Assembly: GCF_018399035.1 (NCBI RefSeq)
Contig: NZ_CP073760.1
Span: 4,526,501-4,590,500 of the forward strand
Origin: Thiocapsa sp.
GTDB lineage: Bacteria > Pseudomonadota > Gammaproteobacteria > Chromatiales > Chromatiaceae
Direction: 5' to 3'
Length of the DNA stretch: 64,000 nucleotides
Shown: positions 35,247 through 43,336 of the stretch, one piece after another
Position numbering within the stretch: position 1 is the first letter of the stretch
How the letters are laid out: the number at the start of each line of letters is the position of its first letter
The notes under the pieces: generated by a model
The model's input: only the letters and a program-made list of their open reading frames with translations
Told to the model about the DNA's origin: nothing
The model's database searches: none
Position numbers and translations under genes: made by a program

Positions 35247-35570
35247 TCAGGTCTTCATCGGCCGCTCGAATTTCTCGTGGCAGAGCACCTCGACATCGGC
35301 CACGAAAACGGTCAAGTGGTAGCCTTGGCCGATCAACACATCCAGGTCATCGAGCAGGCCGGACAGGCGCTCCGGCGGCAGAATGACCTTCAGAAGCAGG
35401 TTGGTGTCGATCTCCAGATTGCCCGACTGCAAACCGTCGGAGCCGGCGCCGCGGGCGCGCAGCAGGGTATAGCCGCTCAAGCCGGAGTGCTGCACCGCGG
35501 CGATCAGCCGTTGCTCGAGCACATCGGTGGTGATGACGGTAACGAGCTTTTCGGGGACAAGGCGGTGCAT
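35247..35570 (-). CDS. sbtB: PII-like protein, SbtB type
   Basis: A 107-residue PII-superfamily protein (KLVTVITTDVLEQRLIAAV, GLSGYTLLRARGAGSDG in the T-loop region, EIDTNLLLKVILPPERL). It directly follows the SbtA-type bicarbonate transporter gene, and SbtB proteins are known to bind adenine nucleotides and block SbtA. The C-terminus ends HEKFERPMKT and lacks the CGPxGC-type redox loop seen in cyanobacterial SbtB. AGGAG precedes the ATG at 35570. Likely co-transcribed with sbtA (72-bp gap). Confidence 0.82.
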   Translation of the reverse strand: MHRLVPEKLVTVITTDVLEQRLIAAVQHSGLSGYTLLRARGAGSDGLQSGNLEIDTNLLLKVILPPERLSGLLDDLDVLIGQGYHLTVFVADVEVLCHEKFERPMKT

Positions 35571-35642
35571 CTGCGTGGGCTCCTGCGGCTTGCGATAGGA
35601 CCGGGCGACCGGGCGCGAGGGTCGCCGAGTCGATTGTGATGA

Positions 35643-36650
35643 TCAGGCCCCGCCGGCCAACAGCAGGGCCAGTTGGTGATAGATCGGGATGCCGAAGACG
35701 ACATTGAACGGGAAGGTCACGCCGAGCGACAAGGTCAGATAAAGCGACGGATTGGCCTCCGGCACCGCCAAGCGCATCGCGGGCGGGACGGCGATATAGG
35801 AGGCGCTTGCACCGAGCACCCCGACCAGCGTCGTGCCGCCCACCCCGAAACCGAGCATTAGGTGTCCGACCGCCACGCCGATCACGCCGCCGAGCAGCGG
35901 CATCAACAGCCCGAACGACACGAGAGCCAACCCGACGCGCCGAAAGTCGCCGAAGCGTCGCCCCGCCTCGAGTCCCATCTCCAAGAGGAACAGGCACAGC
36001 ATGCCCATGAAGATGTCCGTGGTGAAGGGGTGTAGCGACTCCATGGCCGTCGGGTTCGCGATCGCGCCGATCAGCATCGACCCGATCAGGAGGACCACGC
36101 TGCCGTTGGTGAAGGCCTCGCGGAGGATGCCCCCCAGATGGCTCCGGCCGCGGTCTGTATCGGCCGCGAGGCTCGCGTTGGCCTTTGCGGCGCGTCCGCG
36201 GCTCCAGCTCGCGAGCAAGAGGCCGACGACGATGGCCGGCGACTCCATGACCGCGAGCATGATCAAGGGATAGCGTTCGTACTCGATCCCTTGACTCGAC
36301 AGGAAGGCGATCGCGGTGAGGAAGGTGCCGGCGCTGACCGATCCGTAATGGGCTGCGATCGCAGCGGCGTCGAGCGGGTCGACGCGCCGCAACGCAAGCA
36401 GGAAACCGAATGCGATGATCGGCAGCAGGAAACCCAGCACCAGGGCCCAGACGACCGCGGCAAGGGCGTCGCCGAGGTCTGCATTCGCCAGTTCGACGCC
36501 GCCGTGCAGACCGATCGAGACCAGCAGGTAGATGGAGAGGATCTTCGCCAGATCCGGCGGAAAGCGCAGATCCGACTTGATCAGACGCGCGGCGAAGCCG
36601 AGTGCGAAGAAGAGTACGGCCGGGATCAGCAGGTTGGAAAACGCGGACAT
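35643..36650 (-). CDS. sbtA: Sodium-dependent bicarbonate transporter SbtA
   Basis: A 335-residue inner-membrane protein with about ten helices. It has the SbtA-family features DLAKILSIYLLVSIGLHGGVEL near the start, AAHYGSVSAGTFLTA and YIAVPPAMRLAVPEANPSLYL. The central cytoplasmic loop carries an acidic/basic linker (AADTDRGRSHLG). SbtA imports bicarbonate with sodium and raises internal inorganic carbon for CO2 fixation, which fits an autotroph. Its start at 36650 has an upstream AGAGG. The pair sbtA-sbtB is on the minus strand, and a dyad TTGTG-N3-CACAA lies about 90 bp upstream. Confidence 0.88.
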   Translation of the reverse strand: MSAFSNLLIPAVLFFALGFAARLIKSDLRFPPDLAKILSIYLLVSIGLHGGVELANADLGDALAAVVWALVLGFLLPIIAFGFLLALRRVDPLDAAAIAAHYGSVSAGTFLTAIAFLSSQGIEYERYPLIMLAVMESPAIVVGLLLASWSRGRAAKANASLAADTDRGRSHLGGILREAFTNGSVVLLIGSMLIGAIANPTAMESLHPFTTDIFMGMLCLFLLEMGLEAGRRFGDFRRVGLALVSFGLLMPLLGGVIGVAVGHLMLGFGVGGTTLVGVLGASASYIAVPPAMRLAVPEANPSLYLTLSLGVTFPFNVVFGIPIYHQLALLLAGGA

Positions 36651-36737
36651 CGTGCCTCTGGGGTCCCGGACGGGGGCTTGGATGATAGGGACTCGGGATA
36701 CAGCTTAACGCCGCCCGAGTCTCGATGATAATCGATG

Positions 36738-36750
36738 GTTGTGATACACA
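36738..36750. promoter_or_regulatory. Perfect dyad upstream of sbtA
   Basis: TTGTGATACACAA (a 5-bp inverted repeat separated by three bases) lies 88 bp upstream of the sbtA start. On the minus strand it is followed by TATCAT. The size and A/T-rich spacer fit a LysR- or CRP-like operator, but I cannot name the regulator. Confidence 0.4.
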
Positions 36751-36886
36751 ATATCGGTAAAAGTCGATGTATTCGCTGCGGACTCAAGCACTGCTGTCCG
36801 ACGATTCGCGCAGTCAACCCAAGGTCGAGAGCCTCGGGTCGATAAGACGTCTGCGCGCATCGCGGCTCGAAGGCTTTGCGGCAGGC

Positions 36887-37300
36887 TCAGCGGTAGTGCT
36901 CGCCCGAGCGCTCGGGTTGGTAGGTGACCTCGTCGATGTGGACCCGCAGCGTGCCTCCGCCCGGTTTCGGCCAGTCGATCTCGTCGCCCTCGGACAGGCC
37001 CAGCAGGGCGCTTCCGACGGGCGCGAGGATCGAGATGGTCCGACCGCTGTCATCGGCATCGCTCGGGTAGACGAGCGTCAAACAACGCTCCTCGGCGGAC
37101 GATTCGATGCGGAACTTCACGGTCGATCGCATGGTGACAACCTTGGGCGGGATATCCTTGGCATCCACGACGATCGCCCGAGAGAGCTCGGCCTCCAAGT
37201 CTGCTTTGCCGGGAAAGTCGGCCTCGTCGATGGAGTCCAGAAGCCGTTCCAACCGCTCGGCATCGGTCGTCGACAGAATAATGTTGGGTCGCTCGCTCAT
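36887..37300 (-). CDS. rnk: Rnk-type nucleoside diphosphate kinase regulator (GreA-like)
   Basis: A 137-residue GreA-fold protein: an N-terminal helix pair (TTDAERLERLLDSIDEADFPGKADLEAELSRA) too short for a GreA coiled coil, and a C-terminal FKBP-like domain (VVTMRSTVKFRI, TLVYPSDADDSGRTISILAPVGSALLGLSEGDEIDW). Rnk proteins bind RNA polymerase near the secondary channel. The gene starts 12 bp after the SQR-like gene ends and is probably co-transcribed with it. Confidence 0.88.
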   Translation of the reverse strand: MSERPNIILSTTDAERLERLLDSIDEADFPGKADLEAELSRAIVVDAKDIPPKVVTMRSTVKFRIESSAEERCLTLVYPSDADDSGRTISILAPVGSALLGLSEGDEIDWPKPGGGTLRVHIDEVTYQPERSGEHYR

Positions 37301-37312
37301 GGTGTGTCCTGA

Positions 37313-38440
37313 CTAGCGGTAGGGGCGCAGATACCACCATTCGAAGCCCAGCTTCATCCAATGGAAGAGCCGTGTCGAAGGCAGTACCCAGTTGTTCTTT
37401 TCGGTGCGCGCGACCAGCATGCCCGTATCGTTGGCGTCGACGATGCAGACCAGCTCGACCTTGAAGGTCTCGCTCGGCGCGCGGCCCTGCAGCTCTCCGA
37501 GTAGATTCTTTACTGCCGCGCGCGCTTGCAGGTCCGCCATGTGGGCCTGCTTCGGCATCCAGTCGGGACCGGGGAAACTGCCCGAATCGCCTGCGACATA
37601 GACCCGCTCGTAGCCGGGGACCCGGCAGTGTGCATCGGCCTGCAACAGTCCGCCCGGCGAGCGCGGCAGGGCGGTGTTGTCGAACCAGGTGTTGCCCGTC
37701 ATGCCGGGCATGAAGAGGATGAGGTCGGCGTCGAATTCCCCGCCCTCGGTCGTCACCTTCGTCTCCGAGAACGACTTGAGCTTATGGCCCAGATGGGTCT
37801 CGATGCCGCGGCGCTTCATCTCCGCGAGGATACCGTCGACCGCCTTCGGGCCGAGCCGGTTGCCGGGTCGTTCCGCCGGGGTGAAGAAGTGCAGGCGGAA
37901 ACGGTCGCGACGCCCCTCCTTGCGCAGCTGGCTGTCCATCCCGAAGATGAACTCGAAGATGGGTCCGCCCCGCATGGAGCTCGGCTCGTTGGGGTTGCCG
38001 GCGAAACCCATCGCGATGCTGCCGCCGTCCATTGTCTTGACGCGATCGCGGATCGCCTGGGCGGCGGCGATGCCCTCGCAGGGGGTGATGGCGTGCTCGA
38101 TGCCGGGGAGCTTCTTGATGAAGCGCCCGCCGCTGCCGATGAGGAGCCCGTCGTTCTCGACGGGGCCGGCGGTGGTCTCGAGCGTGCGCCCGTCCGCGCT
38201 CAGGCCGGTCGCCTCTCCGGCGAGATGGCGCACGCGCATCCGCGCGAAGAAGGGGCGCAGATCGATGCGCAGATCCTCGCCGCTGCGGATGCCGCAGGGC
38301 ACCCAGATCAGGCCCGGATAGTAGATGAATTCGGCCTTCGGGCTGACGAGCGTGATCTCGGCGTCGGGTGCGGTGCGTCGGATGCTTTGAACGGCCGTGA
38401 GGCCGGCGAATCCGGAACCGACGATGGTGATGCGATGCAT
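37313..38440 (-). CDS. FAD-dependent oxidoreductase, sulfide:quinone reductase-like
   Basis: A 375-residue flavoprotein with an N-terminal GxGxxG nucleotide fold (ITIVGSGFAGLTAVQSIRR), the SQR-like ISPKAEFIYYPGLIWVPCG-type segment, LLIGSGGRF, and a C-terminal FAD-contact VYVAGDSGSFPGPDWMPKQA. Its cysteines are at about 49, 121, 272 and 332. The second redox Cys expected near 160 in type I SQR is absent (MGFAGNPNEPSSMRGGP). It may therefore be a divergent SQR of another type or a type II dehydrogenase-like protein. The aromatic/basic end FEWWYLRPYR suggests a monotopic membrane-binding helix. Confidence 0.7.
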   Translation of the reverse strand: MHRITIVGSGFAGLTAVQSIRRTAPDAEITLVSPKAEFIYYPGLIWVPCGIRSGEDLRIDLRPFFARMRVRHLAGEATGLSADGRTLETTAGPVENDGLLIGSGGRFIKKLPGIEHAITPCEGIAAAQAIRDRVKTMDGGSIAMGFAGNPNEPSSMRGGPIFEFIFGMDSQLRKEGRRDRFRLHFFTPAERPGNRLGPKAVDGILAEMKRRGIETHLGHKLKSFSETKVTTEGGEFDADLILFMPGMTGNTWFDNTALPRSPGGLLQADAHCRVPGYERVYVAGDSGSFPGPDWMPKQAHMADLQARAAVKNLLGELQGRAPSETFKVELVCIVDANDTGMLVARTEKNNWVLPSTRLFHWMKLGFEWWYLRPYR

Positions 38441-38458
38441 GAATGACTCCGGTGACCC

Positions 38459-38650
38459 TTAAACCGCGCCCAGCGCGGTATGCGATGTTTTTGGATGGGA
38501 TCGGCCTCGGCCGACTTGGCGACCGTTGAAGCAGGCGCGGTTTAATCGATTAAAAAATATATCATTTTAAACCGCGTCCCCGCCAAGGGCTGTGGATACG
38601 CGAAACGACGAGCTCTCTCGAAAATCAGCATCTCGCTTTGGACGCGGTTT
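38459..38650 (+). repeat. Composite repeat: type I + AT-rich linker + type II
   Basis: Type I (38459-38545, TTAAACCGCGCCC to GGCGCGGTTTAA) is joined by a 21-bp AT-rich linker (CGATTAAAAAATATATCATT) to type II (38567-38650, TTAAACCGCGTCC to GGACGCGGTTT). The same order and linker occur at 52661-52854. It lies upstream of the SQR-like gene and downstream of tesA. Confidence 0.88.
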
Positions 38651-38756
38651 GGAAGGGACATCAGGATGCTTCGGATTGTATACCGATCCGGCAGTGAGAC
38701 CGGAACAAGTGGGCACGTCTCGGGAGTGGGCTTCGGGTCGGGCGCGCCGCCGCGAC

Positions 38757-39395
38757 CTAACGACTCGCCTCCAACAGCGGCCCCAAGATCGGCCAGACGT
38801 TGTCCAGGATACGCGGCTGCGCCTCGGCGGTCGGGTGCAGACCGTCGGCCTGCATCAGATCCCGATTCTCGGCGACTCCGGCGAGCAGATCCGGCACCAA
38901 GGGGACGGATTCGACCTCGGCGACCTCCCGGAACACCGCTTGAAAGCCGTCGGTGTAAGCCGCACCGTAGTTGGGCGGGAGGCGCAAGCCGGTCATGACG
39001 ACTTGACTGCCGGCCGCGCTGCTGCGCGCCACCAGTGTCGTTAGATTGTTGCGGATGACCTCGAATCCCAGCCCGCGCAAGCCGTCGTTTGCACCGAGCT
39101 CGATCAGCACGATGGCGGGTGCGTGGTCATCGAGCAGCGCACCGAGCCGCGTCAGGCCACCGGCTGTCGTATCGCCCGAGACACTCGCATTCACGACGCG
39201 GTAGGCCAGTCCACGCTCGCGTAGACGCTCCTCGAGGAGCGACACCCAGCCGCTCTCGCGATCCAAACCATAGCTCGCACTCAGGCTGTCGCCGAGGACC
39301 AAGATGACGGGCGGGATCACCGGCGCGTCGGTCGCGCTTTTCGCGAGCGTCAGAGCGGGCAACAACATACAGGTCAGCAGGAGTAGACGGATCAT
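38757..39395 (-). CDS. tesA: Arylesterase / acyl-CoA thioesterase I (TesA-type GDSL lipase)
   Basis: A 212-residue periplasmic SGNH hydrolase with a signal peptide (IRLLLLTCMLLPALTLA). Catalytic blocks are LVLGDSLSASYGL (the Ser), NASVSGDTTAGGL, LIELGANDGLRG (the Asn/Asp) and DGLHPTAEAQ (the Asp-His pair). It hydrolyses acyl thioesters and esters. It is divergent from the YbbA-type ATPase gene, as in E. coli, and the two ATG codons share the palindrome CATG at 39393-39396. Confidence 0.93.
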   Translation of the reverse strand: MIRLLLLTCMLLPALTLAKSATDAPVIPPVILVLGDSLSASYGLDRESGWVSLLEERLRERGLAYRVVNASVSGDTTAGGLTRLGALLDDHAPAIVLIELGANDGLRGLGFEVIRNNLTTLVARSSAAGSQVVMTGLRLPPNYGAAYTDGFQAVFREVAEVESVPLVPDLLAGVAENRDLMQADGLHPTAEAQPRILDNVWPILGPLLEASR

Positions 39396-40083
39396 GTCAG
39401 GGCAAAGACCTCGGGCCGTGTCGAAAGCGGTCGCAGTGGGGAAGTATGTTACGGGGCCGGCCGGCGGCTTGACTATCCTGGAGCGTCTCGACCTGGAGAT
39501 CCAGGCCGGCGAGGCGGTGGCCATCCTCGGTGCATCCGGCTCGGGCAAGTCCACATTATTGGGGCTCTTGGCCGGTCTCGACAGTGCCACCTCGGGCGAG
39601 GTGTGGCTGTGCGGTCAGCGCGTCGACGATCTCGACGAGGACGGACGCGCGGCCCTGCGCAGCGGGCGAGTCGGCTTCGTCTTCCAGAACTTTCAGCTCC
39701 TGCCGACGCTGACCGCGCGGGAGAACGTGCTGCTCCCGCTCGAGCTGACCGGGACGCGCGACGCCGCGCGCCGCGCCGACGAGGCACTGGACCGGGTCGG
39801 TCTGACCCCGCGTGCCCGACATTATCCGCGCCAGCTCTCGGGTGGGGAGCAGCAGCGTGTCGCCATCGCCCGCGCCTACGCCCCGCGTCCCGAGGTGCTG
39901 TTCGCCGACGAGCCGACCGGGAACCTCGACCAGGTGACCGGCGAGCACATCATCGATCTCCTCCTGGACCTGCGCAGCGACGCCGGTGCCGCGCTGGTGC
40001 TGGTCACCCATGATCCGCGTCTCGCCGAGCGTTGCGATCGGCGTCTGCACATGGCGGCCGGTCACCTGGAGCAAGGCGCGTGA
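39394..40083 (+). CDS. ybbA: ABC transporter ATP-binding protein, YbbA/LolD type
   Basis: A 229-residue ATPase with Walker A GASGSGKST, Q-loop FQNFQLLPTLTARENV, signature LSGGEQQRVAIARA, Walker B EVLFADEPTGNLD and H-loop LVTHDPRLAERC. The ATG at 39394 lies inside the CATG shared with tesA; a GTG a few codons in is an alternative. The overlap GTGA with the next gene (40080-40083) couples it to the FtsX-like permease. Genes of this order in E. coli (tesA/ybbA-ybbP) are the reference. Confidence 0.92.
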   Translation: MSGQRPRAVSKAVAVGKYVTGPAGGLTILERLDLEIQAGEAVAILGASGSGKSTLLGLLAGLDSATSGEVWLCGQRVDDLDEDGRAALRSGRVGFVFQNFQLLPTLTARENVLLPLELTGTRDAARRADEALDRVGLTPRARHYPRQLSGGEQQRVAIARAYAPRPEVLFADEPTGNLDQVTGEHIIDLLLDLRSDAGAALVLVTHDPRLAERCDRRLHMAAGHLEQGA

Positions 40084-42569
40084 AGACCTGGCGAATCACC
40101 CTGCGACTGTTGGGTCAGGATTGGCGCAGCGGCGAGCTCTATCTGCTCGCATCCGCCCTGATCCTGACCGTCGCCGCCATCACGGCGGTGGGCTTTTTCA
40201 CGGATCGCGTCGAAAACGCCATGGCCCGTCAGGGCGGTGAGTTGATCGCGGCGGATCTCGCCTTGGAATCGGCCACCCCGCTGCCGTCCGGCTATCGTGA
40301 GCAGGCGGAGCGCATGGGGCTGACCACCGCCGGGATCATCGAGTTTCGCAGTGTGGTGACGGGCGAGGACGGGCCGCAGCTCGTCCAGGTGAAGGCCGTG
40401 GATACCGCCTATCCCCTGCGCGGACGATTGAGCGTCCGCGATGCGTTCGATGCGCCGGATCGCGAGGTCGAAACGGGGCCGCCGCCCGGCGAGGTCTGGG
40501 TCGAGTCGCGTCTCCTGCCCTTGCTCGGTGCGGCGCTCGGCGAGGAGGTCGGACTCGGCGAGTCGCGCCTGCGCATGGGCGCCATCTTGAGCAACGAGCC
40601 GGATCGCGGCGGTGCGCTCTTTGCGCTGGCCCCGCGGGTCATGCTGGGCCAGTCGGATCTCGCGGCGACCGGGCTGATCACGGAGGCGAGCCGGGCCGAG
40701 CATCGTCTCTTGGTCGCCGGGGAGGCTGCGGTGGTCGAGCGGTTCAAACGGGCCATCGACGCGGGTCTGCCGGTCAATATCGACCTCATTGACGGCAGCA
40801 CCGCCCGACCGGAATTCGAATCCGCGGTGGATCGCGCCTCGCGTTTCCTGCATCTGGCCACACTCGTCACCCTGCTGGTCGCCGGAGCCGCCATCGCATT
40901 GGCCAGCCGACGCTTCGTCGAGCGCCAGACCGACGCGGTCGCCGTGATGCGCTGTCTGGGTGCACCCAATCACCTGCTGGTGCGGGTCTTCATGATGCGG
41001 CTGGTGCTCTTCGGTCTGATCGCCAGCCTGGTGGGCTGTCTGCTCGGCTGGCTGGGACAGCTCGGGCTGATGCGTCTGTTGTCGGATTGGTTTGCGATGG
41101 ATCTGCCGACACCCTCGCTCGCGCCGGTCGTCGTCGGTGTGGCGACGGGTCTGGTCGCGCTCCTGGGCTTTGCGCTCCCGCCCCTGTTTCAACTGGCGCA
41201 GGTCTCGCCCTTGCGTGCGCTGCGTCGCGACCTGGGTGCGCCGCGCGGCTCGGCGATCCTGACGGTGGTCGGTGCCGCGTCGGCCCTGGCCCTCCTGATC
41301 GTCTGGCAGGCGGATGATTTCCAACTCGCCTGGAAGCTGATCGCCGGCGTGCTCGGTGCGGTCGCGAGTCTGGTGATCACGGTGCTCGTGCTGGTGCGCC
41401 TCGCCGGCGGGCTCGCCGGGCGTGCCCGCGGGGTCTGGCGACTGGGGCTCGCGGCCTTGGCGCGGCGACCCTCCGCAGCGGTCCTGCAGATCTCCGGCCT
41501 GGGGCTCGGCATCCTGGCCTTGCTGCTGCTGGCCGTGGTGCGCGTCGATCTGCTCGCGGCCTGGCAGGAGACCTTGCCCGAAGGTGCGCCGAATCACTTT
41601 CTGATCAACATTCAACCGCAGGATGTCGAGCCGCTGGGACAGTTCCTGAGCGATGCGGGTGTGGGCGAGTCGGCCATCTACCCGATGATCCGCGGCCGGT
41701 TGGTACGGATCAACGATCGAACGATTGTCCCGTCCGACTTCGAGAATCCGCGTGCCGAGCAACTCGCCTCGCGCGAGTTCAACCTGAGTCAGGGCGCCGA
41801 CCTGCAGTCCGACAACCGCATCGTCGCGGGCGCCTGGTGGTCGGGTGCGGATGCGCCTCCGGAGTTCTCGGTGGAGGAGGGCATCGCCGAGACGCTCGGC
41901 ATTGCTTTGGGCGACGAGATCGCCTTCCTGGTCTCCGGTCGCGAGGTGAGTGCGCCCGTGACCAGTCTGCGCGAGGTCCAGTGGGACAGCTTCAACGTCA
42001 ACTTCTTCGTCATCTCCTCCCCCGCACTCCTCGGGTCCGAGCCCGCGACCTACATCACCAGCTTCTATCTGCCCGACGAGCGCGAAACGCTGATCCCGGC
42101 GCTGGTCAAGCGCTTCCCGAGTGTGACCCTGCTCGACGTCGACGCCTTGCTGACGCAGGTCCGTCAGGTGGTCGACCGCGGCGTCATGGCGGTGGAATAC
42201 GTCTTTCTCTTCACGCTCGCCGCCGGGATCCTGGTCATGTACGCCGGCATCCAGGCCAGCCTGGAAGAGCGCCGACTCGAGCACGGCATCCTGCGCACAC
42301 TGGGCACCGGACGCCGGGCGCTGCTGACGAGTCTGGCCGTGGAGTTCACCGCCGCCGGTATCCTGGCCGGTGCGCTCGCGTCCGTCTTCGCCCAGCTGAC
42401 CGGCTGGCTTCTGGCCGAGCAGCTCTTCGGACTGACCTTCAGCTTCAATCCGATGCTTTGGCTGATCGGGGTCTTCGGTTCCGGGGCCTTGATCGGAATG
42501 GCCGGGACAGTGGCGACCTATCCGCTGTTGATTCGCCCGCCGTTGCACACGCTGCGACAGGCGGGCTGA
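40080..42569 (+). CDS. ybbP: FtsX-like ABC permease, YbbP type
   Basis: A 829-residue permease of the MacB/FtsX superfamily starting at a GTG overlapping the YbbA stop as GTGA. It has a helix at 15-40 (GELYLLASALILTVAAITAVGFFTD), a large periplasmic domain, a helix cluster around 265-480 (LVTLLVAGAAIALASRRFVERQ, MMRLVLFGLIASLVGCLLGW), a second periplasmic part (EGAPNHFLINIQPQDV), and a final three-helix FtsX unit (VEYVFLFTLAAGILVMYAGIQA). It acts with YbbA in extracting or exporting an envelope lipid or lipoprotein; the substrate is unknown. Confidence 0.9.
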   Translation: MKTWRITLRLLGQDWRSGELYLLASALILTVAAITAVGFFTDRVENAMARQGGELIAADLALESATPLPSGYREQAERMGLTTAGIIEFRSVVTGEDGPQLVQVKAVDTAYPLRGRLSVRDAFDAPDREVETGPPPGEVWVESRLLPLLGAALGEEVGLGESRLRMGAILSNEPDRGGALFALAPRVMLGQSDLAATGLITEASRAEHRLLVAGEAAVVERFKRAIDAGLPVNIDLIDGSTARPEFESAVDRASRFLHLATLVTLLVAGAAIALASRRFVERQTDAVAVMRCLGAPNHLLVRVFMMRLVLFGLIASLVGCLLGWLGQLGLMRLLSDWFAMDLPTPSLAPVVVGVATGLVALLGFALPPLFQLAQVSPLRALRRDLGAPRGSAILTVVGAASALALLIVWQADDFQLAWKLIAGVLGAVASLVITVLVLVRLAGGLAGRARGVWRLGLAALARRPSAAVLQISGLGLGILALLLLAVVRVDLLAAWQETLPEGAPNHFLINIQPQDVEPLGQFLSDAGVGESAIYPMIRGRLVRINDRTIVPSDFENPRAEQLASREFNLSQGADLQSDNRIVAGAWWSGADAPPEFSVEEGIAETLGIALGDEIAFLVSGREVSAPVTSLREVQWDSFNVNFFVISSPALLGSEPATYITSFYLPDERETLIPALVKRFPSVTLLDVDALLTQVRQVVDRGVMAVEYVFLFTLAAGILVMYAGIQASLEERRLEHGILRTLGTGRRALLTSLAVEFTAAGILAGALASVFAQLTGWLLAEQLFGLTFSFNPMLWLIGVFGSGALIGMAGTVATYPLLIRPPLHTLRQAG

Positions 42570-42659
42570 GAGATATCCCCTCGGCGTCTACACTGCTCGC
42601 CCCCGTGAGGGCGCGCGCTCTCTGGATCGTTGCCAAGCAAACACAAAAAAGCAGACACA

Positions 42660-42684
42660 AAAAAGGCGGGTCACCCCGCCTTTT
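42660..42684. terminator. Bidirectional intrinsic terminator
   Basis: AAAAGGCGGG-TCAC-CCCGCCTTTT forms a strong stem with A-run on one side and T-run on the other, so it can stop transcription from the ybbP side (+) and from the small gene at 42704 (-). Confidence 0.85.
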
Positions 42685-42703
42685 CCGTTCGCCCGAATCG
42701 GGG

Positions 42704-42901
42704 TTATGCCTTCACCCAGTCCCCGAAGTTGTCGGTATTCTTCTCTTCGCCGTCGCCGTAGCCGGCCTCGTAGGCCTCCGTGAGGCGCTGCTCTTCGCGC
42801 TTCGGATTCTGGAGGAAACCGCACTGCCAGCCTTGGATGTACTCGTCGTCGACGCCGAGTTGTTCCATCTTGGTTACAGCGTCGTAATAGAACTGGTTCA
42901 T
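42704..42901 (-). CDS. Small acidic protein, conserved-looking, unknown
   Basis: A 65-residue acidic protein starting MNQFYYDAVTKMEQLGVDD at the ATG at 42901, with GGAGAG upstream. The middle GWQCGFLQNPKREEQRLTEA and AYEAGYGDGEE looks like a repeat of Gly-rich helical turns and faintly recalls ribosome modulation factor (G..AG..G / W..GWR) but I cannot confirm it. It has its own strong terminator and no neighbour in operon. The compact, well-spaced ORF with a good ribosome site is a convincing real gene of unknown function. Confidence 0.65.
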   Translation of the reverse strand: MNQFYYDAVTKMEQLGVDDEYIQGWQCGFLQNPKREEQRLTEAYEAGYGDGEEKNTDNFGDWVKA

Positions 42902-43336
42902 GTCCGCTCTCCGGGCTCTTGTCGTTGACGAAGGGTCGGCTTGGAAATGCCTTGCCTTGAAAAACCTTGATCTTATTGGCGACGTGGATTCGGGTGCGTC
43001 GACCCGGATCCTCGGGTCCTCTCTCGAGTCTCGTAAGGAGCCTTGCCCGCACGACCCGCATGGTCATGAGGGGGCGAGAAGGGCTATAAGAATACAGCGT
43101 TTTTCTTATGTGTGACAAGGCGATCGCGCAGCCGACCGAGCAGGCATTGCACCCGGTCCGGGTGTTGCCTTGTGAAGGCGAGCACTAAAACCCACTCTAT
43201 TCGCAACCCAACTGCGGTAGCCACACGATATCGGACCGCCTTCGACCCGGGCTGCACCCGCGGACGAGGCGCCTTTGTATCAGGCCCCTTCGTATCAGAA
43301 CCCTTCGTATCAGAACAAAGAGGAAGACGACCCGCT
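42902..43336. other. Intergenic region with short tandem repeats
   Basis: 435 bp between the small minus-strand gene and the MoxR-type gene. It contains three 15-bp tandem repeats at 43269-43313 and no other clear element. The open frame running through it in front of the MoxR gene has an in-frame repeat-derived peptide and looks non-coding. Confidence 0.5.
43269..43313 (+). repeat. Three 15-bp tandem repeats before the MoxR-type gene
   Basis: Three near-identical units, GCGCCTTTGTATCAG, GCCCCTTCGTATCAG and AACCCTTCGTATCAG, lie 24 bp before the start of the MoxR gene. They may be iterons for a DNA-binding regulator; this is an inference from spacing and identity. Confidence 0.7.

Noticed and set aside
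40062..42548. An 828-residue antisense frame opposite the YbbP-type permease
   Set aside because: Gln/Arg/Glu-rich low-information sequence produced by the reverse complement of a membrane protein; no domain matches.
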